The position numbers and the translations under genes were made by a program. From Poronia punctata (Eukaryota; Ascomycota; Sordariomycetes; Xylariales; Xylariaceae), in NCBI GenBank assembly GCA_022579005.1, contig MU401690.1, forward strand, positions 1 to 54,314: a stretch of 54,314 bases of DNA, given 5' to 3'. The notes beneath the pieces were generated by a model. That model did not search any database. It saw only the letters and a list, made by a program, of their open reading frames with translations, and was not told where the DNA came from. Below are positions 1-10,515 of this stretch, one piece after another (the stretch's first letter is position 1; each line of letters opens with the position of its first letter).

Positions 1-3000
1 TATTTTATTATAACTAGCTAAATAGTTATTTTTAGCTTTAAAAAACTTACTTTTTAAAAAATAATTTTTAAGTTTTTTATATAATTTTAAAAGCAACAAA
101 AGCTTGCTTTAATATATAAAAATATTTTTTTTAATTTTTTTTTTATAAAAAAACTATAGCAGCTAGTTTATATAATTTTTTTTTATTTTAAAAGTATTAT
201 TAAAGTAGCATAGTAAACGTTTAAGCGCTCTAGCTTTTATAGCCTTGCTTACTTATATATTATATGCTAATTTAAAAATATATAAGCGTTTAGTATTAAA
301 TATAGCTTTTTAGCATCTTGTTTATTTATTGTTACTAGTATAAGCTTTTTAGCTTAATTTTAATAGTTTAAGCAGCTTAGCAAAAAAAAGCAAAAAGTTT
401 TTATTAACGTACATACTTTTTAAAGTAAACAAACTATTATTACGCTTATTATTTATAAATATTTTTGCTTAGTAGGCTTTAAGTAAAGCAAAAAACTTAT
501 TACAACGCTTATTAAAATTAGCATTTTTAATTGCTATAAGCATTACTGCGTTAAAGAAAAACTATAAAAGTATAAAATATAGTTAAAATTTTAAGTTAGT
601 ATAAAAGTAATTAGTTTTATTAAACTTATAGTTCTTAGTATTTTTAACACTTTACCTATTTGCTACGCTGCTTTTAGCTTTTAAATATTATAATATATAT
701 TTTATTTTATTTTTATCTTTATAAAAGTTAATATTTTAATATTATAATTTAAACTTAAAAATTAAGGTTTTATTTAAGAAATTTATAATAAATTTGCAAT
801 TAAGTATTTAAAGCTTATTTTTTAGTTTATTAAGCTTTTTATTAAATATTTAGTTTTTATTAAATTTTACGTTTTTAGTTTAAATTACTTAATTAGTTAA
901 AAAATTTTAAATTTTATAAATATTAGTTAACTTATAGCTAATAAGATAACTTATTTAAGCTTTAAAGCTTAGCTTTAAAAAATAATTTTTTTTTTTTTTT
1001 ATATTAGCAGTAAAAGCATAGGCTTTATATTTATAAACTTGTAAATAGTTAAGCTTTAGTTTTTTAATTTTAACATAGCTATCTTAAAACATAAAGTAAG
1101 TATAAAAACGTTTATATAAAGTTTTTTAATAAAATATATATTTAAGTGTTTAGTTTAATAAATATACTATAGCCTTATTAATTTTAACTTAAAAAGTTTT
1201 TAAAAGCTTTGCGCTAGTTTTTATATACTAAGCACGCTTTTTAACTATTTAGCTAAATTGTTTGCTAGCATTGTTTTAAGCTTAAGTATTAAGTGCTAAG
1301 ATCTTTAATATAATAAGTGCTTTGTTAACTAAGTAGTTTGTAACTATTTATAACTGCAAAAGTTGTTTATTTAATTTAATAATAACTACTTATTTTTTAT
1401 AAACTGCTTACGCTTTTTTTATAAAATACTTAAGCAGCGTTTTTAGTATTTTTACGTTAAGGCTTTATAAATAATAATTAAACATGTGCTTAAAATATTT
1501 TTTAGTTATAAAAAGCATTAATACTTTACTATTAAAACCTTTATTATAAAAATGCTAATTTATAATAATGCGCTTAAATAAACAATTTAGTCGGTTTTTA
1601 AGTACTTTATTAATTTAGTTTTTAAGCTTTTTGCATATATACTTAAAGTAATCTATTAATTTAATGCCCTAGCTTAAAGATTTTCTAATTTTTACTTTTT
1701 TTGCTTAGCTTATTAAGTACTAAAGTATATTAAGACCTAGGTAGCTAAGCTAAAGATGCTATTTAAAAAAATCTGCTTTAAAAGTAAGCTGTTTAGTATA
1801 TTTTATATACATATTTTTTTAGGTATAAAAAAAGGCTTTATTTATATTTAGCAGTAAATATTTTAAAACATATTAGTTATACTTATTTTATACTTAGCAC
1901 AATGTTAAGTAATTAAGTTTTTTAAAATAGCTTTTTAGTAGCTTTATATTTTACTAAATCTTTTTTTAAGTAAAAGTGCAAAAAAAAACAATATTTATTA
2001 TAAAGGTCTTATAATAAGCTATATTTTTAAGCTTTAGTATAAGTAGTCCTTTAGTTTTTTAAACCTTTATATTAACGTTTTTGTAAGCTTATATAACTAT
2101 AATTAAGTCTTTAGCTTAAAACAAGTTTCTTTTAAAAGCACTTTTAATATTATAAAAGCGCTTAATTTTGTTAAAAATATATAGTATAAACTTTAAGTTA
2201 AAAATTGCTAAATTTCTAAGTAAGTATAGTCTTTATATAAGCTTTTTTAATATTTTAAAGCTTGCTTATATAAGGACTTGTTTTAGTTATACCTTTTTCT
2301 TTTTTTTTTATAGGCTATTTATTAATTTTGCTTTTTTTTAATTAGCTTTTATTGCTTTAATAGCCTTAACTTTTGCTTTAAGCTTTAAATTATATTTAAG
2401 CTTAAACTTAATAAAGTTCTTATATTTTAAGTTTTTTATAAAACCTTTTTTTTAAAGCTTTAAAAATATATACTAGTATTTAAAAAGGTTATAATAACCT
2501 TTATACGCTAAGCATACTCTTTTAAAGTTATAAGTATTTTTTTTAGTTTATTTAAGTAAATTAATAATAGTCTTTTAGTAAACAGCTTTTTAGCCTTAGC
2601 TAAAAGTTATAAAATAAAAATATTGTCTTTATCCTTTGCTTATAAAAAAAGTGCTTATTAATATTAAAAGTATATTTTTACTTTTTAACTTTTAAGCCTA
2701 GTTTCTTATTTTTTTTTTATTAAATATTATAAAAAACCTCTTAGTTATTTTCGTTTTTTTAAGCTTTTAGTTAATTACTATACGTGCTTAAAGGTTAGCA
2801 GCTAATTTTAAATAATAAAGCTTGCCTTTATATATTTATTTTTTATATGTTATTTTAAATACGTTATACTAGTGTTTGTATTTTTTGCTAAAAGCCTTAA
2901 AAAGCTATTAAAAAAAAAAGTAAGTACTAAGTAACATATTAAGTTTATATTGCTTAAGTTATAAAATATAATAATTTTATTTTATAATAAATTTTCTAAA

Positions 3001-3865
3001 GTTTTTAGTTAGTTTTTTTGCGCTTTTTTTAACAAAGTTAAAAAAGTTTGCTTAAGCAATAGCTAGCAATACTTTAATTATAGTCTTTTTAACTTTTTAA
3101 AAGTTGTTATACTATTTATTTACCTTTTTATTATATTTTATATAAAAAGCTTTATAGTTTTTAAATATAATATTACTTATTTAAGTCTTTAGCTTTGCTA
3201 TTTTATTGTTAAGCTTTTTTTAAGCTTTAACGCTTTGTTTATATTTATTTTTAAAAAATATAAATGTTAATTTAAACTTTTTAGTAAAGTTAAAAAAATT
3301 TATTAGAAAATTTCTAACATTAACTTGTTTGTTTTTATTTAAAATAAAGGTATTCTTAGCTATATAAAACCTAGATCTAGTTTTTTTAGTAGCAAAAGTA
3401 ATAAGCTTTTTATTAAGTTTAGTAATATTAATAAGTTTAGGTTGTTTAGGCTAAAGTTCCTTGTTTTTTAAGTTAATATATTACTATAGCTATAAAGCTA
3501 AAACTTTTATTTTAAATTCCTTATCTTAGTAATAAAATTCTTTTAAGCAAAATAGTTTAATTTTATTAGCTAATGCTATTATTGCTAAGTTGCTATGCTA
3601 TTAAGCTTTAATAATAATAATAAGCAGTATAAAACTTTTAATTATTAAAACTAGCATAAATAGCTAAATCGTATATATTAATTAATATACGCGTAAAAAA
3701 GTAAAACTTCTCCTCTTTGCAAAATCTGCACATACTAAATAAGTAAGGAGAGACCCCCTATAAGAGGACCTTTTCCTCTATAGTAGTCCCTACTGCAGCC
3801 GTATAACTTCCACTGTGTAAGCATTACATTAATTCCTGTCATCTCATGACCTGTTGGATCTAACA
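1..3865 (-). mobile_element. RIP-degraded Ty1/Copia LTR retrotransposon (element I), 5' part, cut by the window edge
   Basis: This is an A+T-saturated stretch without open frames. Read on the minus strand it is collinear with the complete Copia element at 37752-43456. The LTR edges match, and position 1 here corresponds to about 41616 there, so the two copies keep the same spacing to within about a base over 3.86 kb. The part present runs from the 5' LTR through the gag, protease and integrase region towards reverse transcriptase; the rest lies outside the window. Coding capacity is destroyed by C-to-T and G-to-A changes, with TAA and TAG in every frame. No intact protein remains. Confidence 0.88.
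3643..3865 (-). repeat. 5' LTR of Copia element I (223 bp)
   Basis: The reverse complement starts TGTTAGATCC and ends in TTTTAATA, the TG...CA ends of an LTR with the final CA mutated to TA. It has the same length and base order as the two LTRs of the Copia copy at 37752-43456. The outer 150 bp or so keep normal composition, with many C and G and intact CpA. The inner 70 bp are already A+T-rich, so the composition boundary lies inside the LTR near 3710. Confidence 0.9.
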
Positions 3866-6468
3866 CCTTCCATGTAAACAGCTCTGTTACAAGTAGGTAC
3901 GAGTACTTAGCATCATTTAGACTAGTGGGCTCTAAATCTTACAGAATACATGTAGACAGGAGTGACAGGCTATCGGCGCCTGGTAAACATTGAAAACCGC
4001 CTGCGTTTTAAACATGTCATCGCCAGCCCTGCAGAGGTACGACCACGTATTGTGTATTCCAGAAATTTATACACGTATGTATGAGATTTGATCCAGTCTG
4101 GATGTAAACTCATATGGAAATAACAAGTCTGCCTTTATGAGATCATAGACAATACCACGCCAGTACCGATATAAGCTCAAACACCAACCTATGTAACTGA
4201 CACCTCTGGCTACAACCATGATTTGGGGCCCGTCTTGCACCGCGTTTCTGCCCATTATTACATGTATTTTGCATTTGCTTTGATTTCATGGCTATCACTA
4301 GTACACACTTTTCCATATCTTCTGGTAGCCTCCCGCTTGTTGCCAACTCCACCTTAGCTCCTTGCATCTCACTATGGACCATGCCCCCCTTCCTCCCTGC
4401 CCACGAAAGTTCCTTCTGTTGAGATAGGTACCGGGACGTGTTAGATAGTGCTTTTTCTTCACTCACCCGCTACCCACTTCAACTGCCCATTCCGAATGAT
4501 TTGTTCTTTATAACAAGCTTATTACGTACTGCCTAGTAGGTAGCACCCTAATACCCAGGTATTTGGCTAAGCCCTCTTCATAAACCTGAACATATACAGA
4601 GTATGTAGGTATGTGTAGGTACATAAAAGTTCCACTGAGCTGATACATCCACGCCCCATGCTTTCCACACAACCCCCACTCTCACGCTGATTCGTCCGGT
4701 ACTAGATTTTTACGACGCACTGTCTGCTATGTTTTACTACCACTGTTAAGGGATCGACCCTGCAGCTGCCCCCAGTCAGCTTGTCTGCCTCTGTTAGCCT
4801 GTAGCCGTCGAAACTGGGCAGCGTCTAAAAAAAGGAGACCCACGAACATATGAAGCAGGCAGGACCAAGACTCACCTCAGACACGCTAACCAAAAGTCGA
4901 GCCACACGCACCCTAGCCGGATTTTGGCCGACCCTGGAACCCTGAACAACAAGGAGCAAGGTTGTCCTGGGATACATATCAACTTTACCTCCTTGTACCT
5001 AGTCCCGTCCTCGACAGGGTTAGCCATACAGCCTTGTAGGGAGTTGCAGGGAGGAGGGGGGTAGGATGATGACAAGGAAAAGCTTCCCCTCCTGATCCCC
5101 TCCCCCGGCACGTCTTGCCTGTTATCAAGCCACAAGCTCACTCGCGAGGTCCCATACGCATCGTCCTCCTCGCAGTAATTACCTTTTTAGCAGTAATAGT
5201 TACCACCTTACCTACCTAAATATTTGTATCAAGGAAGAGGGTACATCGGCTTTCTGTGTTTACTTTTACACGCACTTGACATTTTTAGTCTGGGGCTGTA
5301 GGTGAGCCACTTGCTTCCGCGTCCTTTATTTTGTCTGTGTATGTTTGTTTATTGTTTCTGCCCTCTTTTTCGAGAAAAAGTCGTGCTGCTACGCCTTGCG
5401 CTAATGGGATAGCGAGCGTGTCTGGTCTTGCTCGCTAAATAGGTTAACTACCTAAACTACTCGTGCTTTGCCTTGACCGGTGAAGCAGGGGGTGGACTGT
5501 TCCCTATTTTCCTATCAAGCCCCGACTCAAACGCGCATGTCTCATAATCTCTCTCACAACGTTCTCAACGTGCACTCTATTTTCTCTTGTTCACTTCTCC
5601 CGCCAGTTCTGCCTTTTGCTTTGAATCGGCCACTGCGGCTCCGGTCCAGCGGTTGACCACCTATCGGGTGCTCTGCTTCCAATCAAGGCCTGGCCGTTGA
5701 CTGCTCCACATCTCTATTCGAGAACCTTTTTTTTTCCCAACTACTTTCCATTTTGGGCATTGCCTAAATCGGCTGCAAGTAGCAAGATCTACGAGCAAGT
5801 ACACCCAGTAGAGGTCGATTTGCCTAGATTTGCCGTACTGTTCTTTCCAGAGATCTTCCAAAGCACTGTAAGTATTTCGCTTACCATTTCCAAAGCCCTG
5901 CAATCCTGTCTATCTGTATCTCATTACTTCAGCGTTCCCTCCCCTCCAGGTAACCTCCCAGTAGCCCGCCGGTTCCTGACCGCTGTTGCGCCAGCGCTTT
6001 TCCAGCTTTGGTTTTTGGATTTCTTGGAACGCCCAGATTACTACCTTGACAATAGATCATCATTGAATTTCCCGTCCTCTCATGTTTTTTTTGATATTAG
6101 TTGCTTTGCGCCCATGCTTGTGGCACCGAGCTCCGGATGAGGCTGGTCTTGGTGACCCAACTATATCATAAGCCCCGACTGCTTCTCAATCGCCCACTAC
6201 TAAGCTGGCCGTCCTCTCCAGCTTTTTCATGCAAAGGTTAATACTCTAGGTCCCACGCGGTCTCCAAGTTGTTCTTAATAACCTAGTTCTTGTTGTTGTT
6301 TTTGTTGTTTGTTGCAGCTTACTACTACTGTGTCCTTGCATCGTCTTGTCTTGCCTTGCTTTGCTTTGCGTCGTCTCGTCTCCATAATGGTTCTCCATTC
6401 GCCATGATCGGAAGACCACTCTTCCCCGCCGCTTAGACTTGTTGCAGTTGCTTTCGTCTTGTTTTCCG
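3866..6468. other. Intergenic region and probable long 5' leader of the downstream gene
   Basis: No protein family was recognised in either strand; the open frames are short and overlap one another. The stretch from about 5300 to 6460 is pyrimidine-rich, with many CTTT and TTGTT runs, as in long fungal 5' leaders ahead of regulatory genes. A GTAAGT donor at 5868 and a CCTCCAG acceptor ending at 5949 could bound an 82-bp leader intron, but this is only a splice-signal match. The 5 bp next to the Copia LTR (3866-3870, CCTTC) would be one copy of a target duplication whose partner lies outside the window. Confidence 0.45.
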
Positions 6469-8069
6469 ATGATGATGCTTACCATTAATCAGCCCGTTCC
6501 TTACGGCTACTGGCCAGTCCATGACTTACCGACACCACCTCGATCCTCGCCCCCCGTGACGATCTTGGACGCCCCGCAAAAGTCATTTTACAAGCATCAA
6601 GAACATCTTCGTCAAAGTCCGCCCGCCGAGCCTATGTCGGCGCCTCACCGTAACCTGCCATTGCCGGCACCCATGGCACTAGTCCAAACACAACCGCCAC
6701 AGCATGGTCCACACCACCCTCCAGCTCCGGGCCCAGGCTTGCAATCTCAGACACAGCCGGCTCATTCACCGCATAGCCAAAACCTTGGCCCATTGCCACC
6801 ACCCCCGCATTGGCAAGGCTCGGAAGAGTCGATGAGGAGCTGGTTATTTGCCAAGGCCGAGGAGGAAAAGAGGAGGCAGGAAGAGGAGAGGACGAGACAG
6901 GAGAGTCTGCGCTTGGAGCAGAGACGGATAGAGCAAGATATGTTGCGCATTGCGCTGGAGCGCGGAGTCCCCCCTCCCATGGTTCCTGTGGTTTTTGCCG
7001 GTATGAACGGCGGTCAGCTGTCACAAGCTACTATGGAGTGGGTTCGGCAGTACTTACCACTACCACAGCACCCACATGCCACCCACATTGTACCGGTCCA
7101 AGGACCGCCTCACTCTCCAGATCATAGGAGAGATTCTCAGCAATATGGACCTTATACGGGTTCCGCCGGGGTGCCACCAACCCCCAGCTCTGGAACCGGG
7201 TTACAAGCAGGTTTTGTCCCTTACCAAGGACAAAGTTCGCCGACTCGGGCCAGAGCACACACCATCGGAGCTGGCGGTGCGGCTGCACGGCCGCTTGGAG
7301 GGTTAGCCGGTTCGGCTTTGCCACGGTTAAGCACCGGGGAGGGCAGCGCTGGACCCCCTCATCCGTTACACGCCGCCCCCCAACAAGGGACGACAAGCCA
7401 GCAAGACACGCAGTCTCCCTCGATCTATTTTCACCACTGGCAGCCTCCAACCTCGCAAGGGGGCTCCGGGCAACAAGCAGCGTCTGGTTCGTCTAAGCCC
7501 AAAACAACCGTCATAACAGAGATGTCTGGCTAATACTACTACGCTTGGTGATAATAGCAGATTCGCCCAAGAAGCGAAAAGCAACAGGGCCTCACTTACC
7601 AGCCCCTCCACCGAACCAGCGGCGGTCCAGGTCCCCACCGTTGGCACAACAAGCCCACATATCGACGTCATCAAATCCTCCATCCGGTAGACGGCGAGGC
7701 CACTCGCGCCAGAGAAGCGATATCTCAGCATACCGGTCCGATCGATCTGATCGGTCTGGTCGAGCTGAGGGCCAAAGCCAGCCTTCAAGCTGGGCACGGC
7801 AAGGATGGACCCCACCTGTGCCAACCGCTCTTGTCAGCACGTCGAGAGAAACTACATATGCCGAACCATACCAACATTCTAGAGGCGCCCACTCGGTTTC
7901 CTCGATGTTATCTGATCAAACATCCTCTCGGTACCCCCCAGACGGGAGAGCATCGGGACATCCGCAAGAAGGCGAACAGCGCTCAAGAGCCCCTTCTGAA
8001 GATAGAGCACGGGGCCCGCCGCCACCGCCTCCTCCTCCAGGAACACGCGAACGTACCACCGGTAACTAG
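6469..8069 (+). CDS. Conserved fungal proline/glutamine-rich protein with a coiled coil, function unknown
   Basis: Two exons are proposed: 6469-7486 and 7561-8069, giving 508 residues. The start is the first of three consecutive ATG codons; the frame is open a little further upstream but without ATG. Residues 1-115 are rich in Pro, Gln and His. Residues about 124-164 form a highly charged Glu/Arg helix, followed by a hydrophobic patch (PPPMVPVVFAGMNGG). The rest is low-complexity, with a basic SPKKRK stretch just after the splice and a Gly-Arg-Arg-Arg-Gly-His segment that suggest nuclear location. It ends in eight prolines. The two halves are in different frames. A 74-bp intron (GTTCGT...AATAGCAG, branch-like CTAAT) restores the frame and removes the TAA at 7531. 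The helix plus proline architecture resembles a family widespread in Sordariomycetes, but no function is known to me. A frameshift instead of an intron cannot be excluded. Confidence 0.7.
7487..7560 (+). other. Proposed intron of the proline-rich gene
   Basis: The donor is GTTCGT, a CTAAT branch-like site lies about 30 bp before the end, and the acceptor is AATAGCAG. It is the only GT found in the last 80 bp of exon 1 whose phase joins the downstream open frame, giving ...A-S-G-D-S-P-K-K-R-K. The donor is not the fungal consensus. Confidence 0.5.
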
Positions 8070-10020
8070 AAAAACCGGGCCGATTTGCGGTTTATTCTCG
8101 TTCGAGGTCTGTGCATACAGATACTCCCTTCCCTAGATAGGACCGGAACATCGACTACTGGAGGACAGCAGTCCGAAACTATCGTGGAATAAAAGCCGAC
8201 GAGCGTGTTATCGAGGGTCCTATTTATTGGCCTTTTAAGCCATACTGACTACGCAGCAATTCGTTGGAAGAATACCTGCGGCTAGAATCATGATACTATC
8301 ACCTTTTGGACACCATTGGCATTTTCGTCCCGCACTAGCCATCCTTCTCATATATGCCAACGAAATACCGTTACGGGATATACCTTTAATAGGTATTCCA
8401 GTTGCCGAAGCCCTAGCATCACTTCTCGACGTTACGGGCACTACTACCAGCCTAACTAGCGAGGTCCTACTGGGTTTAAACTTGTTAGACTAAATGTGAA
8501 ATAGTATATTATATTCCAGGTGTCACTATGATGCTCTTGGAAAGGAAGTGGACAGTCCAGCGTTGTGGCCCCTCCACTGTTAGCCAAGTTTCAGAACCAG
8601 TGCGCCCTGCATTAGGAGCGGCAACACCGAAACCACATGTGGTTCCAAGTCCCAAGATATTCCGAAATTCCATGCTCAAAAGCCCATCAAACTGCTTATA
8701 GGTCTTCGTCACTCTAATAGACACCGTATTACGTAGAAAGTGAGTGCAGAAGCGCAGGCCCGCCGGAGCCGGAGCCCTTGAAATGTAGCGAAGGCCTAGT
8801 TACCAACCCATAATTCGCGCTCGGCCGGTTGTCCGACGTTGCTGCGGCCGATGCCGGAGTCCACATTGCGGCTGGTCCTCGGTGCCCATTTTAAATCGCG
8901 CATGCGGTTCCCTTAACTTGGACAAATTTATCAAATAAAGACACGCACTCCCGGGATAACACAAGTGTGCGTATCTGGCTGCCATAACCGACCGAGGTCA
9001 ACACACAAGTGACCTTGAGCATGCCATATCCGAATAGCCTTGCATCAAGCCTAGCAGTTTGCCATGTATTCAGCTGAGATACTCGGAGACAAAATCTTGC
9101 TCAGCATCTGTAATTAGCGCGATAGTTGCTCACGCCGATACTCTATGATTGAAACATCATTTGTTTTTTGACTCCGGCAGCAATTAGGATTTCCCGGCCG
9201 TTAACTTCTCAGGGCTGGGCGAGGATCGACTCGTGCCGGCATCAATACGTCATTGAACCAACAACTTACCTACTACTCTGCCTAGGCATCGTGTACGTAC
9301 CTACGAGTAGTATGCAGTATTACGCAGTTTGCGACAGGCGGCTCTCTCCCCATTATCGTAAAAGACCAATATGGAAACGCAGTAGGTACCTAGAAGCACG
9401 ATGGGGGATTTGTCCCCGATTGGCTCTCGCATTCGTGGTCATCGGACATTTTATAATTTGTTAAGAAAGAATGCCAAGGCTTTACCTAGGGGGCTTGGCT
9501 ATGAGATCCAAGACTTCCCAGACTCTGGAAAGAAGTCGGCTTGGCATTCATAAGCTTGCTCCAATCCGGACCCCTGACAAGTGTTTTAAAATCTAATCTA
9601 CGAAGTATCGGGTCCGAAGAATGACGTTGATAGAAAAGCAATAGGGCTGGGTGACGAGCCATGCGTCGCCATTGGCCAAATTATTTGGACTACAGAGTAC
9701 GTATTATTACCTGGAAGTGTGAAATTGCCCCCCCCCTGCATCTATATAGTTGAGACGTAATGGCGCTTAATTTACTTGTACGTATTGCCAGGCCAAACCG
9801 CAGATACAAATAGGGAAGTCAAGTCGAAAGGAGAGAAGAGTACGAGTAAGTGGGTTGTGCTGATCTTGCCTCACATCCAGTCTCCAGTCCAAAACACAAC
9901 GCGTCGCTTGGTGTAGATTAATACATACTGACCTACACGTACTTGTCACACCCCAAACCTTCTTCGTTCTTTCACTACAATAAGTACATTTTATAAACAC
10001 CCCTTGATGCTGGAAGAAGG
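8070..10020. other. Intergenic, no gene recognised
   Basis: Only short open frames occur. A 67-codon ATG frame at 8290-8493 has no recognisable similarity. Composition is balanced, so this is not a RIP island. Confidence 0.5.
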
Positions 10021-10515
10021 TAGCCCACCTACGTCTACCTTGAAAAGTTCCTACATCTAAGGTGTTTTTCCACTTAGTGCACGTTAGCCCCCCCCCCCCC
10101 CCCCTTTTGAATATTTCTATGGTACAGCGCCTTAGCATATACCTTTAAGATTAATGACTTCTGATTAACATAGGTAGTACTTACGCTTAAAGCAGGTATG
10201 TATACATGTTTAAAAATAACATAAAGGTAAAGTATAGGCGCAGGCGAGCAGGTATAGCAGGTATAGCAGGTATAGCAGGTATGGCAGGTATAGCAGGTAT
10301 GGTAGGTATAGCAGGTATAGCAGGTATAGCAGGTATAGTAGGTATGGCAGGTACCTTATGGCAAGTATGGCAGTATAGCAGGTCATGTTATTTTTCTTTT
10401 TAATACTTAGGCAAAAGACGCTGCGTTGCAATCTGCATGCTAGCGTTAAGTACCGGGACCTAAGTAGGGAACTCCTTAAATATAGGAATTTTTCAAGGTA
10501 GACGTAGGTGGGCTA
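10021..10515. mobile_element. 495-bp MITE-like element (short member of the nested family), 8-bp target duplication
   Basis: The left end begins TAGCCCACCTACGTCTACCT and the right end is its inverted complement; the terminal inverted repeats match over roughly 45 bp with a few mismatches. The element is flanked by exact 8-bp direct repeats GAAGAAGG (10013-10020 and 10516-10523). It has no coding capacity: a C18 run at about 10087, then a 9-bp minisatellite, then the right subterminal region. Both terminal regions, including about 80 bp inside the inverted repeats, are shared with the element at 36677-44238. An 8-bp duplication fits the hAT or P class, but the long termini are not typical hAT ends, so the superfamily is left open. 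Confidence 0.88.
10248..10383 (+). repeat. 9-bp minisatellite (GGTATAGCA) inside the MITE
   Basis: About 12 clean tandem copies of GGTATAGCA, with GGTATGGCA and GGTATAGTA variants, then decayed copies. Because the unit is a multiple of three it is open in several frames on both strands and produces spurious Ala-Gly-Ile or Leu-Tyr-Leu repeat peptides. Confidence 0.95.

Noticed and set aside
8290..8493. 67-codon ATG frame with hydrophobic stretches
   Set aside because: No family resemblance, no splice partners, and length within chance expectation for this composition.
10206..10431. Open frames on both strands encoding Ala-Gly-Ile or Leu-Tyr-Leu repeats
   Set aside because: They are produced by a 9-bp minisatellite inside a MITE; the unit length is divisible by three, so every frame stays open.
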